The translations under genes and the position numbers were made by a program. DNA of 64,000 bases. It comes from Planctomycetota bacterium. Lineage in GTDB: Bacteria; Planctomycetota; UBA1135; UBA2386. This document shows positions 26,088 to 35,076 of this stretch, one piece after another. The stretch spans positions 19,843-83,842 of the forward strand of contig JAJFFD010000005.1 in NCBI GenBank assembly GCA_021776805.1. Reading direction: 5' to 3'. A model generated the notes under the pieces. The model did no database searches, was not told the DNA's origin, and worked only from the letters and a program-made list of their open reading frames with translations. Every line of letters begins with the position of its first letter. The stretch's first letter is position 1.

Positions 26088-26705
26088 ATGAGCAAGCGCC
26101 CCATGAACGTCGGCATCCTCATCTTTCCCGATGTGGAGGTCCTGGATTTTGCCGGTCCCTTCGAAGTGTTTTCGCGCACTCGGCTGGAAGCGGGACCTGC
26201 ATCACGACGATCCGAAGAGACCGCGCCCTTCCGTGTCTTTACCTTCGCGCAGCAGGCCGGACCGATCCTCGCCACAGGAGGTTTGGAAGTCGCCGCCAAG
26301 TTCGGATTCGCAGACCTTCCTGCCCTGGACATTCTCCTGATTCCCGGCGGCTTCGGATCTCGCGCCCTTCTCGAAGACGAGGCCCTGCTTGCCTGGCTAC
26401 GGGAGGCAGCGCCGCGGGTTCGGCAACTGTGTTCGGTCTGCACCGGTTCTTTGGTATTGGCCAAGGCGGGGTTACTGAAAGGCTGCAAGGCGACGACACA
26501 TTGGGGAGCGCTCGATCTTCTGGAGTCCATCGATGCGGATGTGGAAGTGATGCGTGATCGACGGGTGGTGGTCGATCGGGTGGTCAGTTCCGCTGGTGTT
26601 GCCGCCGGCATCGACATGGCCTTCTGCCTGGTCGAGGAGTACTGCGGCAAGGAAGTCGCGGATGAGACCGCGCGATACATCGAGTACAGACGGACACCGA
26701 TCTGA
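26088..26705 (+). CDS. DJ-1/PfpI family protein (GATase1-like)
   Basis: 205 residues; ATG at 26088 is preferred, with GGA about 9 bases upstream, although ATG at 26103 is possible. Hallmarks: VGILIFPDVEVLDFAGPFEVF near the start (conserved Glu in FEVF), DILLIPGGFGSR, and the nucleophile elbow SVCTGSLVLAKAGLL with Cys118. There is a further cysteine at 115. The THWGALDLL segment and the overall layout match the group resembling the N-terminal domain of AraC-type regulators such as GlxA, and isonitrile hydratase-like proteins. No DNA-binding domain is attached. Function may be a hydratase, glyoxalase or chaperone-like activity. Confidence 0.88.
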   Translation: MSKRPMNVGILIFPDVEVLDFAGPFEVFSRTRLEAGPASRRSEETAPFRVFTFAQQAGPILATGGLEVAAKFGFADLPALDILLIPGGFGSRALLEDEALLAWLREAAPRVRQLCSVCTGSLVLAKAGLLKGCKATTHWGALDLLESIDADVEVMRDRRVVVDRVVSSAGVAAGIDMAFCLVEEYCGKEVADETARYIEYRRTPI

Positions 26706-26919
26706 GAATTCGGGTCGGAATTCACCTGCGCAATCGACAGTCCTTCCCCTGTTCTCTGGGTCGACCTGCCCTGCCACCTTGGGGATATCAGCGACCGAGT
26801 TGCCGGCCGATCCGGCTCGATTAGAGCTGGCTCGATGGGCAACTGCGCCCCTTACGTGAGGTCTGAGGCAGGTGGCATTTCTTACCTGTCACCTCTTTCT
26901 ACTCAATGAGGAGATTTCG

Positions 26920-28203
26920 ATGATCGAGCTTCATCAAGCTCTGGGGGCCTTTGCCCTCACGCTCTCTCTACCGCTAAGCCTGGCTGCTCAGGGACCTCAG
27001 GGTTGCATCGGCGACGACGGCTTGAACATCACCTGGTGCCAGCCGGTGGTGAACATCAACCTGCCTGTGATCCCTCCCATGCAGGTGTCCGGCGACTACT
27101 GCTGTATCAAGGACTGTGCCCTCGAAGAGAGCTACTCGGTCCGTACCAGCATCAACCACATCCCCGTCGGCTGTGATCTTGCCCTCATCCAAATCCTCGT
27201 CGCTCCGGGTTCACCGGGTGCCCCAGGTTACTCGGGTCTGTTGCTCGCCAAGTACGCTCGTACCTGGGTCGAGCGGGTTACGGATGCCAGCGGCCAGTCC
27301 TTCGAGCGGCAGGTTTGGCGTTTTCTGGTCAATGGTGACCTGACGCCCACCAACGGTACTAGCCCCTGCCCGATCCCGGTGCACGCGGATCCGAACCTGG
27401 CTGACGATGTGCGAGTGCATTTTACCGGACACATCGACTACGCCTGCGACCCGAATCCGTTGGTGCCGCCGATGGTGAACAAGTTCGCCATCAATCTCAA
27501 TCACGAGGTCGGCTGCATCTCGCACAACGCCTTCAGTGCCTCACCCTTGCCGGTAGCCAGCGGTCACCATGATCGTAGCTATCACCTCTTTGGACCTGCC
27601 GGCTTCAAGTGCACGCCGGTCCCCGAGCCCATTGGCCAGACCCCCTATGAAGCGGTGCGCAGCACTCGCCTGCCCAATCCCTTCGTCTGTCTGGGCGAGG
27701 CACCCATTCTGCAGGGGGCGATCGACACGGTTAAGGAGGACTGTCTTTGCGCGCCAGGAGTCTTTGGGCCGATGCTCTACAAGCACCAGGTCTTCCAGGG
27801 CACCATCGACTGCGGTCCCCAGGGAACGAACAGCTATTCGAGCTTCCCACTCAATGCCCCACCTGTGCTGCCCTTCCCCACCGGGATGACCGCTCATCCG
27901 CTTGGGCTCTGGACCCTGGCTCCGGAAGACTTCCCGGGCACGAGGGAATTGACCACCTACTTCGGCTTCATGCTCTTCAAGGACGACTGCAATCCCAACG
28001 ACTTCCCTGTGAAGGTCGTGACTGGCGTCGGCACCAATCGGGCGGCAGGGGGCATCCTCTTCGGCGGCAAGGAGCCCGGTGCGAATGTGCCGGTCTTTAT
28101 CGACCTGGAAGACATGGTCTTGCCCAACTCTGCCTTCGGACCCTACCAGCTCGGCTGGGGGACTCTCTTCCTCTCCAAGGTGGTGTGGAACATCAATATC
28201 TGA
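26920..28203 (+). CDS. Secreted protein of unknown function
   Basis: 427 residues from the ATG at 26920, which has a strong GAGGAG ribosome-binding site 7 bases upstream; an in-frame GTG at 26872 lacks one. The signal peptide ends near residue 24 (SLPLSLAAQG). The mature protein is rich in Pro, Gly, Asn and Cys, with no long helix, and has several spaced cysteines (GCIGDDG, DYCCIKDC, VGCD, DYACDP, EDCLCAPG), so disulfide-bonded beta structure is plausible. I do not recognise a family. No catalytic motif is seen. It stands alone between the DJ-1/PfpI gene and yceI, with a 214-base upstream gap in which I see no other gene. Confidence 0.8.
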   Translation: MIELHQALGAFALTLSLPLSLAAQGPQGCIGDDGLNITWCQPVVNINLPVIPPMQVSGDYCCIKDCALEESYSVRTSINHIPVGCDLALIQILVAPGSPGAPGYSGLLLAKYARTWVERVTDASGQSFERQVWRFLVNGDLTPTNGTSPCPIPVHADPNLADDVRVHFTGHIDYACDPNPLVPPMVNKFAINLNHEVGCISHNAFSASPLPVASGHHDRSYHLFGPAGFKCTPVPEPIGQTPYEAVRSTRLPNPFVCLGEAPILQGAIDTVKEDCLCAPGVFGPMLYKHQVFQGTIDCGPQGTNSYSSFPLNAPPVLPFPTGMTAHPLGLWTLAPEDFPGTRELTTYFGFMLFKDDCNPNDFPVKVVTGVGTNRAAGGILFGGKEPGANVPVFIDLEDMVLPNSAFGPYQLGWGTLFLSKVVWNINI

Positions 28204-28294
28204 TGAGTGCATGATTCGCGACGGTCCCTGTGCGCAGCGAAAACCCAGAAAGATCCTTCCCTATCCATGATCGCTGTGCGTAGGACTGTCGCCT

Positions 28295-28311
28295 GCGGGT
28301 TTCGAGCCCGC
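28295..28311 (+). repeat. Hairpin in the yceI leader
   Basis: GCGGGTT and AGCCCGC-side bases form a 7-bp stem (one G-T pair) around a 3-base loop, ending 20 bases before the yceI-like start codon. It could end the upstream transcript or mark the leader; there is no T-run. Confidence 0.35.
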
Positions 28312-28331
28312 CTGGATCAAGCAGAGTACCC

Positions 28332-28946
28332 ATGAAGATTCTCATCAGACTCAGTCCTCTTCTCCTCCTCGTCGGCGCTGCCTTCCTCGTCGAAGCTCCT
28401 CAGCCTGTCGCTAGCAGCCAGGCTCCTGGCGGCGAAAAGGAAACCTGGCAGGTCGATCGGGTGCATAGCTCCCTGGTTTTCCGCATCAAGCACGTGGGGG
28501 CTTCCCACTTCTACGGTCGCTTCAATCACATCGAAGGGCAGATCGTCTACGACCCGGAGCTGCCCGAGGAGGCTGAGGTCTCCTTCCGCATCAAGGCGGA
28601 CAGCGCGGATACCAACGCGGAAGGTCGTGACCGGCACGTGACCGGCCCGGACTTCCTCGACGCGAAGCAGTTCCCCTGGATCAGCTTCACGGGTACCGAA
28701 GTCGCGGAGACCGGGGAGAACGAATTCACCGTCGAAGGGGAGTTTGAGATGGCTGGTGCCAGCAAGCCCATCAGCATCGTTGTGACCAAGACCGGTGAGG
28801 GTGAGTTCCGCGGCAGTCCAAGGCGTGGCTTCGAGGCCATCTTCACCATCGACCGCCGGGAGTTCGGCATGACCTATGGTCTGGAGCAAGGCATCCTCGG
28901 TCCGGACATCAAGATCATCGTCGGTCTGGAGATGACCAAGCAGTAG
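28332..28946 (+). CDS. YceI family periplasmic lipocalin-like protein
   Basis: 204 residues with a signal peptide (MKILIRLSPLLLLVGAAFLV). The YceI domain covers about 36-202: WQVDRVHSSLVFRIKHVG, FYGRFNHIEGQIVYD, GRDRHVTGPDFLDAKQFPWI, and a closing KIIVGLEMTKQ. YceI proteins are eight-stranded beta-barrels that bind polyisoprenoid or other lipids in the periplasm, and are often induced by base, osmotic or acid stress. It is followed after 9 bases by a membrane protein gene, likely on the same transcript. No cytochrome b561 partner is present. Confidence 0.92.
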   Translation: MKILIRLSPLLLLVGAAFLVEAPQPVASSQAPGGEKETWQVDRVHSSLVFRIKHVGASHFYGRFNHIEGQIVYDPELPEEAEVSFRIKADSADTNAEGRDRHVTGPDFLDAKQFPWISFTGTEVAETGENEFTVEGEFEMAGASKPISIVVTKTGEGEFRGSPRRGFEAIFTIDRREFGMTYGLEQGILGPDIKIIVGLEMTKQ

Positions 28947-28955
28947 CCTCTGCCC

Positions 28956-29798
28956 ATGGGTCTGGTCGAGCTCTTCCTGGACGGGGTGTTGCCGCCACTG
29001 GTCATCGCGGCGCCACCCCTGGCTCTGGCCTGGAAGCCATGGCGGCGTGATGCGGGCCCGGGGAGAGACTGGGGGATGATCCTGGCGCTTGCCGCCGCGC
29101 CCATCGCGGCCTCCGTTTCCCTGGAGGGACTACCGCCATTGATCCCGGTGAAGGGCACCCAGTGGCTCTGGATCTGCCTGCTGGCGGCAGCGCTTTATGC
29201 GATCGTGGATGAGCGTCGGCGATTGACCCACTACTACCTGGGCAGTCTGCCTCTCCTTCTCTTGACCCCGCTGCTGATCTTCCAAAGGCTCATGGAGAAC
29301 AGCTGGGACTGGACCGACAGCCTCAACCATCTAGGGGTGGCCAGCCTGCTCTTGCTTGTCCCAGTCCTCTACCTGCCACGCATCATGTCGCAGGGGCCGG
29401 GTCCTCTGCTGCCCATAGCGCTCACCCTGGTCGCGTCGACGGCGGGCTTCGTTCTCTTTGGCGGCGGCAGTGCGGTCTTTGGCCAGCTCGCCGGAGCTCT
29501 GGCAGCAGCGCTCGGCCTCTCTGTCGTGGTCGCCTTCCGCAAGCCTGAGTTTGTCTTCGGCCGTGGCTCCTTACTGGTATTCAGCATGGCTCTCGTCGGT
29601 CTGTTGCTCTGCGGACATCACTTCTCCGATTTGGATCGGACGGTCGGTCTGTTGATTTGGGCAGCACCTCTCAGTCTCGCGACCTTCATCCTGCCAGTCT
29701 TTCACAAGCGACCTATCCTGGCCCTGATCCCCTGTGTCTTAGTCTTGGCCTTGGCCGCCTACCTCGGTGCGCCCGTCCCGGATCCCTATGGCTACTGA
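28956..29798 (+). CDS. Polytopic membrane protein of unknown function
   Basis: 280 residues with about eight hydrophobic segments covering almost the whole length (for example LPPLVIAAPPLALAW near 13-27, MILALAAAPIAASVSL, LWICLLAAALYAIV, YYLGSLPLLLLTPLLIF, LGVASLLLLVPVLYL, and a glycine/alanine-rich FGQLAGALAAALGLSVVVAF). No charged catalytic motif or known transporter signature is recognised. It lies between the yceI-like gene (9-base gap) and the MBL hydrolase gene (12-base gap) and is probably co-transcribed with both. Confidence 0.75.
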   Translation: MGLVELFLDGVLPPLVIAAPPLALAWKPWRRDAGPGRDWGMILALAAAPIAASVSLEGLPPLIPVKGTQWLWICLLAAALYAIVDERRRLTHYYLGSLPLLLLTPLLIFQRLMENSWDWTDSLNHLGVASLLLLVPVLYLPRIMSQGPGPLLPIALTLVASTAGFVLFGGGSAVFGQLAGALAAALGLSVVVAFRKPEFVFGRGSLLVFSMALVGLLLCGHHFSDLDRTVGLLIWAAPLSLATFILPVFHKRPILALIPCVLVLALAAYLGAPVPDPYGY

Positions 29799-29810
29799 GA
29801 GAGCAGCTCT

Positions 29811-30557
29811 GTGATCATCAGCCGCAGCATGCACCCGGATTGGTTATCCAATACTTGGCTGGTAGCGGATCGGGAGGGGGGCAAGGCGGTGATCATCGAT
29901 ACGGGCGGGCCCATGGCTCCCATCCTCAGCAAGATCGAGGAATTGCGGCTCGAGCTCAGTCATGTGCTCTGCACCCATCACCACTACGACCACGTGGAGA
30001 ACAACGCGGCGTACCGGCAGCGCTTTGGTTGCCCAGTCTGTGGGCATGGAGCGGAGCGAGATCTCTTCGGGGAGCTCGACCTAGAGCTCTCGGATGGCGA
30101 CGAATTGCGGGTGGGCGACCTGCACATCCGGGCGCTGCATCTCCCCGGACACACTCTTGGTCAGCTCGGCTTCCTCATCGATGAGAAGCGGGTCTTTACC
30201 GGGGATACTCTTTTTCGCGGCAGCATCGGGGGGACGCGTGCGCCGGGGCATACGAGCTTCGAGGACCTGCGCCATTCGCTCATGGATGTGTTGATGGTCC
30301 TGCCCAAGGAGACCCTGGTGCATCCGGGACACATGGCGGAGAGCAGCATCGGCGAGGAGTGGCAAGAAAACCCCTTTATCCGGGCCTTCCGTGGATTGGA
30401 TCAGCCTGGAGAACAGCCCTGTCTGGCCTACGGTCAGCCGGCGAGCCTGCTCCTCAGCGCCCGCGATTATGACGGCGGGCAAAAGTGTTGGGTTCGTTTC
30501 GAGGCAGGGCGGCGGCTGGATGTGGTGCCCGGCTCGCGGGTGAGCTTCCCCGAATAG
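29811..30557 (+). CDS. MBL-fold metallohydrolase (glyoxalase II-like)
   Basis: 248 residues, GTG start. The metallo-beta-lactamase motif is THHHYDHVE (about residues 57-65), giving the HxHxDH zinc ligands. Further ligands are in LPGHTLGQLGFLI and VFTGDTLFRGSIGGT, and a final histidine in LVHPGHMAESSIGEE. This matches the hydroxyacylglutathione-hydrolase/GloB-like branch, which hydrolyses thioesters such as S-lactoylglutathione. No signal peptide, so cytoplasmic. The C-terminal 60 residues beyond the core are less conserved and unassigned. Whether glutathione or another thiol is used is unknown. Confidence 0.9.
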   Translation: MIISRSMHPDWLSNTWLVADREGGKAVIIDTGGPMAPILSKIEELRLELSHVLCTHHHYDHVENNAAYRQRFGCPVCGHGAERDLFGELDLELSDGDELRVGDLHIRALHLPGHTLGQLGFLIDEKRVFTGDTLFRGSIGGTRAPGHTSFEDLRHSLMDVLMVLPKETLVHPGHMAESSIGEEWQENPFIRAFRGLDQPGEQPCLAYGQPASLLLSARDYDGGQKCWVRFEAGRRLDVVPGSRVSFPE

Positions 30558-30633
30558 CTCTTGTCCTCTGGGCAGTTCAGATCGGTGGCGTTTTCTTCCC
30601 AGTGAAAACTTCGCTGGCCAGGGGTCTTGTTCT

Positions 30634-30656
30634 AACCTGATGGCAACTCTCAGGTT
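30634..30656 (+). promoter_or_regulatory. Perfect inverted repeat upstream of the RND efflux operon
   Basis: AACCTGA (30634-30640) and TCAGGTT (30650-30656) are separated by 9 bases, ending 47 bases before the adaptor start codon. The size suits a dimeric repressor operator such as TetR or MarR type, but a small mRNA hairpin is equally possible. No repressor gene lies next to the operon. Confidence 0.4.
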
Positions 30657-30703
30657 TGGTGCCCACTCCCGGCCTGCGGGATTGCCGCCAGCCAGGTGCT
30701 GCC

Positions 30704-31888
30704 ATGAAAGCCAGCGGACTACCTCGCCCCTGCCTCCTGCCCCTTCTCCTGCTCATCGCCTGTGATGATCCGGGCCCGGTTGCGCCGCCGCCACCGCCCG
30801 AGGTCGTCGTGCAAGCGGTGGTCGCCGAAGACGTGCCCTTCTACATGGAGTTCGTCGGCGAGACTGCTGGCGTCCTCGATATCCAGATCAGGGCCCGCGT
30901 CGATGGAGTCATCGAGGAGGTTGCCTTCAAGGAGGGCAGCCAGGTCAAGAAGGGTCAGCTGCTCTACAAGATCGATCCGGCTCCCTTCGAGGCCAAGCTC
31001 CGCGAGGCCAATGGTCAGCTGGCGGAGGCGACCGCACGCTTCGTCCGAGCCAAGTCGGATCTCAATCGAGTCGAGCCCCTGGTGAAGATCGATGCACTCA
31101 GCAAGCGCACCCTCGACGACGCCCAGGCCGAGCACGATGCGGCGAAGGGCCTGGTCGACGCCGCCGAAGCTCTGGTGGAGAGTGCCAAGATCGATCTTAG
31201 CTACACGGAGCTGCGCTCGCCTATCGATGGACTGATCGGCATCTCTCAGGCCTACGAAGGCGATTATGTCGGCCGCTACCCCAATCCGGTCGTACTCGCC
31301 ACGGTTTCGGATCTCGACCCAATCAAGGTGCGGTATTCGATCTCTGAACGCGACTACCTGCAGTTCGTGCATGAGGTCAGCGAGCGTGCGAAGGCGGAGG
31401 GCAAGACCCTGTCTGAGATGGAAGAAGATAAAGCGAGGATCCCCCTCGAGCTCTACTTCTCGGATGGCTCGAAGCACCCAGAAATCGGCTACCCGGATTT
31501 CGCGGACCGAGAGATCGACGCGACCACCGGTACCCTCATGATCGAGGCGACTTTCCCCAATAAACAGGAAGCCGTCCGCCCAGGTCAGTTTGCTCGCATC
31601 CGTGCCTTGATCCGCATGATGGAGGGCGCCGCCATCGTGCCGCAGAGCGCTGTGCAGGAGATCCAGGGCACCTACCAGGTCATGGTGGTAGACGCGGAGA
31701 ACAAGGTGAGCGCTCGGCGCATCGTGCCTGGCATCAGACTGGAGGAGCGCTGGGTGATCGACGAGGGTTTGAAGGTAGGCGAGAGGATTATCGTTGAGGG
31801 GCTGCATCGAGCCCGCTCGGGAATGATCGTCGCGCCGATAGCGCCGGACGCCAAGAGCCCTGAGCAGAACGGAGAAACTGGCCGTTGA
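30704..31888 (+). CDS. RND efflux periplasmic adaptor lipoprotein (MFP family)
   Basis: 394 residues from the ATG at 30704, with AGGTG about 6 bases upstream. A lipoprotein-type signal ends at LLLIAC. A short Pro-rich stretch follows, then the biotinyl-lipoyl-like hairpin domain (EFVGETAGVLDIQIRARVDG; GSQVKKGQLLYKIDPAPFEA), an alpha-helical hairpin about 105-165, the second lipoyl half (YTELRSPIDGLIGISQAYEG) and the beta-barrel/MP domains. It should link the inner-membrane pump to the outer-membrane channel. First gene of a three-gene operon; its stop overlaps the pump TTG start. Confidence 0.94.
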   Translation: MKASGLPRPCLLPLLLLIACDDPGPVAPPPPPEVVVQAVVAEDVPFYMEFVGETAGVLDIQIRARVDGVIEEVAFKEGSQVKKGQLLYKIDPAPFEAKLREANGQLAEATARFVRAKSDLNRVEPLVKIDALSKRTLDDAQAEHDAAKGLVDAAEALVESAKIDLSYTELRSPIDGLIGISQAYEGDYVGRYPNPVVLATVSDLDPIKVRYSISERDYLQFVHEVSERAKAEGKTLSEMEEDKARIPLELYFSDGSKHPEIGYPDFADREIDATTGTLMIEATFPNKQEAVRPGQFARIRALIRMMEGAAIVPQSAVQEIQGTYQVMVVDAENKVSARRIVPGIRLEERWVIDEGLKVGERIIVEGLHRARSGMIVAPIAPDAKSPEQNGETGR

Positions 31889-34800
31889 GCTACTTTGCCC
31901 ATCGTCCGGTCTTCGCGATCGTGATCTCGATCGTGATCGTCATCATCGGCCTGGTCGCCATGCAGGGGCTGCCGGTGGCCCAGTACCCGGCGATCACTCC
32001 ACCGGAGGTCGAAATCCGAGCGACCTACACCGGCGCCAGCGCCATCGACGTCGAGTCATCCGTCGCCACGCCCATCGAGCAGAAGGTCAACGGCGTCGAG
32101 CAGATGATCTACATGACGTCGATCAACTCCAGCGACGGTACCCTGGCGATCAAGGTCGCCTTCGAGGTGGGTGCGGACCTGGACATGGCCAATGTGCTGA
32201 CTCAGAACCGCCTCTCCGAGGCCATGGGCAGTCTGCCGGAGGAGGTCACTCGGCAGGGCGTCACGGTCAAGAAGAAGCTCGCCTTCCCCCTCATGCTGGT
32301 GGCGCTGTCGTCGCCGAATGGTACCTACGGCTCTGACTTTCTCAGCAACTACGCCAACATCAACATCGTCGACGCCCTCTCGCGGGTGCGCGGTGTCGGC
32401 TCGGTCACCCTCTTCGGTGGCAGTGACTATGCCATGCGCATCTGGATCCAGCCGGACCAGTTGGCGCGGGTCGGGCTGACGGTTTCCGATGTGATCAATT
32501 CGATCGAGGCGCAGAACGTGATCGCGCCCGGTGGCAAGCTCGGTGGTCCCCCGGCGCCGCCTGGGACCGAGTTTACCTACACCGTGCGCACCAAGGGTCG
32601 CCTTTCCACGGAAGCTGAGTTTGCCAACGTCGTCCTGCGTTCCAATCCCGATGGCTCGCAGGTTCGCATCAAGGACGTCGCCCGGGTTGAGCTCGGCAGT
32701 CAGCTCTATGACTCGAACGGACGTCTCAAGAAGGCCGGGGACGAGGGGCCAGCCAAGGAGGCGGCGGTCATCGCTCTGTACCAGTTGCCGGACGCCAATG
32801 GCCTCGACGTCGCCAATCAGGTCAAAGGGATCATGGCGGAGATCGAGCCGCGCTTTCCCGAGGACTTGATCTACGACGTCTCCTTGAACACTACCGACGC
32901 GGTGGTGGCCGGTATGGAGGAGATTCTGATCACCCTCGCCCAGGCCCTGGGGCTGGTCATTCTGGTGGTCTTCCTCTTCTTGCAGGATTGGCGGGCAACC
33001 ATGATCCCGCTGTTGGCGATCCCGGTGGCGCTGATCGGCACCTTCGCCTTCTTTCCCCTCCTCGGCTTTTCCATCAACGTGCTCTCCCTGCTGGGCCTGG
33101 TCCTGGCCATCGGCATGCTGGTGGACGATGCCATCGTCATCGTCGAGGCGGTTTCGGTGCATATCGAGGCGGGTATGTCGCCGAAGGATGCCACGGTGAA
33201 GGCCATGGAAGAGGTGGCAGGGCCGGTGGTAGCGACCTCGCTCATCCTCATGGCGGTCTTCGTGCCGGTGGGCTTCATGGGCGGCATCACTGGACGCCTG
33301 TACCAACAGTTTGCCATCACCATCGCCATCTCGGTGGCGGTGTCGACGATCAATGCCCTGACTCTGAGCCCGGCGCTGAGTGCCTTGCTGCTGCGGCCGA
33401 AAGGTGAGAGCAAGGGCTTGCTGGCCAAGGGCTTCGCCGTCTTCAACCGATGGTTGGACAAGAGCACCAATGGCTACATGCACATCGCCGGCTTCCTCAC
33501 CAGGCGGCTTGTGCGCGGCACCCTGCTCGTTGGCATCGCCATAGGTCTGGCGGCAGTCCTGGGCATTCGTCTCCCCGGTGGATTCGTGCCAGAAGAAGAT
33601 CAAGGTTATCTGATCGTCAACTGCCAGTTGCCCGATGCTGCGTCTCTGCAGCGGACGGATGAGGTCTGTCGCAAGATCGAGGACATCTTCGGCAGGGTCG
33701 ATGGCATCAAGACGGCGACGACGGTTAACGGCTACAGCCTGCTGAGCGGTTCCTACTCGTCGAACACGGCCTTCTTCTTCGTCGAACTCGAGCCCTGGTC
33801 GGATCGCCCTGCTGATCAGGTCAGCATGGAACTCGTTCGCAAGCTGAACACTCAATTCGCTGCGAACATTCCCGAGGCCATGGTGATCGCCTTCGGCCCG
33901 CCGCCTATTCCAGGATTGGGAACCTCCGCCGGTTTCAGCATCATGATCCAGGATCGCAGTGGTGGCGAGCCGGTTTTCCTGCAGGAAGAAACCGACAAGT
34001 TCATCGCTGCTGCGAAGGCACGGCCCGAGATCGGCAACGCCTTCTCCCTGTATCGAGCTACGGTGCCGCAGGTCTTTGCCGACATCGACACGGACAAGGT
34101 TCTGAAGCTTGGCCTGTCCATGACCGCGGTCAATCAGACCCTGGGTGCCTTTCTCGGTGGCTCGTACATCAACGACTTCAATCGTTTTGGACGCCTCTAC
34201 AAGGTGTACGTCCAGGCCGAGCCCGAGTACCGCATCAATGCGGACCAGCTGCGCTTCTTCTACGTGAAGGGCCCCAACGGCGAGCGAGTGCCCCTGGATA
34301 CCCTGGTCAAGGTCACGCAGACGAGTGGGCCCCAGTACACCAATCGCTTCAACCTCTTCCGCGCGGCGGAGGTGACTGGAGCGCCTGCGCCGGGCTACAG
34401 CTCTTCCCAGGCCTTGGATGCCTTGGAGGAAGTGGCGGCTGAGGTCTTTCCACCGGAGATCGGCTACGCCTGGAACAACATTTCCTACCAGGAGAGATCG
34501 GCGGGAGGTGCGGCGACCGCGACCTTCATCCTGGCCATGCTCTTCGTCTTTTTGATCCTTGCCGCCCTCTATGAGAGCTGGAGCTTGCCGTTCTCCGTGC
34601 TGCTGGGCACACCCTTCGCAGTGCTTGGATCCTTCGGCTCGCTCTGGCTTGCGCGAGTGCTAGTCAGCGAGTCATACCTGAACAACGTCTTCGCTCAGAT
34701 CGGATTGGTGATGTTGATCGGTCTCTCCGCCAAGAACGCCATTCTGATCGTGGAGTTTGCCCGTGCGCGTCGAATGGATGGTTTGGACGCGACTACAGCG

Positions 34801-35076
34801 GCGCTCGAGGCAGCGAAGTCACGCTTTCGCCCGATCCTGATGACCGCCTTCTCATCTCTGCTCGGCTTCATGCCGCTCCTGATCGCGACCGGTGCCGGCG
34901 CCGAGGCCCGCAAGGTGATCGGTATGGGTGTCTTTGGCGGCCTGCTGGCGGCCACGATCCTCGGGGTCTGCCTCGTGCCCATGCTCTACGTGCTCATCGA
35001 AAAGCTCAGTGGCTCGGACAAGGGGAGCACAGCCGGGGCAGTGCCAGCTACAGCAGCGGAGGGGTCCGATGGTTGA
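31885..35076 (+). CDS. RND multidrug efflux pump permease (HAE1, AcrB/MexB-like)
   Basis: 1063 residues, close to AcrB (1049). The TTG start overlaps the adaptor stop (TTGA) with GGAG about 10 bases upstream. The N-terminus SYFAHRPVFAIVISIVIVII and the VAQYPAITPPEV segment are classic for HAE1 pumps. Twelve membrane helices flank two large periplasmic porter/docking loops. GMLVDDAIVIVE in TM4 holds the proton-relay aspartates (motif A), and LIGLSAKNAILIVEFA the matching TM10 lysine. It exports hydrophobic or amphiphilic compounds as a trimer driven by the proton gradient. Specificity cannot be read from the sequence. Confidence 0.96.
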   Translation: MSYFAHRPVFAIVISIVIVIIGLVAMQGLPVAQYPAITPPEVEIRATYTGASAIDVESSVATPIEQKVNGVEQMIYMTSINSSDGTLAIKVAFEVGADLDMANVLTQNRLSEAMGSLPEEVTRQGVTVKKKLAFPLMLVALSSPNGTYGSDFLSNYANINIVDALSRVRGVGSVTLFGGSDYAMRIWIQPDQLARVGLTVSDVINSIEAQNVIAPGGKLGGPPAPPGTEFTYTVRTKGRLSTEAEFANVVLRSNPDGSQVRIKDVARVELGSQLYDSNGRLKKAGDEGPAKEAAVIALYQLPDANGLDVANQVKGIMAEIEPRFPEDLIYDVSLNTTDAVVAGMEEILITLAQALGLVILVVFLFLQDWRATMIPLLAIPVALIGTFAFFPLLGFSINVLSLLGLVLAIGMLVDDAIVIVEAVSVHIEAGMSPKDATVKAMEEVAGPVVATSLILMAVFVPVGFMGGITGRLYQQFAITIAISVAVSTINALTLSPALSALLLRPKGESKGLLAKGFAVFNRWLDKSTNGYMHIAGFLTRRLVRGTLLVGIAIGLAAVLGIRLPGGFVPEEDQGYLIVNCQLPDAASLQRTDEVCRKIEDIFGRVDGIKTATTVNGYSLLSGSYSSNTAFFFVELEPWSDRPADQVSMELVRKLNTQFAANIPEAMVIAFGPPPIPGLGTSAGFSIMIQDRSGGEPVFLQEETDKFIAAAKARPEIGNAFSLYRATVPQVFADIDTDKVLKLGLSMTAVNQTLGAFLGGSYINDFNRFGRLYKVYVQAEPEYRINADQLRFFYVKGPNGERVPLDTLVKVTQTSGPQYTNRFNLFRAAEVTGAPAPGYSSSQALDALEEVAAEVFPPEIGYAWNNISYQERSAGGAATATFILAMLFVFLILAALYESWSLPFSVLLGTPFAVLGSFGSLWLARVLVSESYLNNVFAQIGLVMLIGLSAKNAILIVEFARARRMDGLDATTAALEAAKSRFRPILMTAFSSLLGFMPLLIATGAGAEARKVIGMGVFGGLLAATILGVCLVPMLYVLIEKLSGSDKGSTAGAVPATAAEGSDG

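Noticed and set aside
28295..28311. A GGGTTTCGAGCCC segment that looks like a tRNA T arm
   Set aside because: No acceptor, D or anticodon stem can be built from the flanking bases, so it is treated as a simple hairpin.
32056..33855. A 599-codon open frame on the minus strand opposite the RND pump gene
   Set aside because: It is a shadow of the pump gene: rich in His, Asp, Gln and Arg, with no recognisable domain, and the plus-strand gene is unambiguous.
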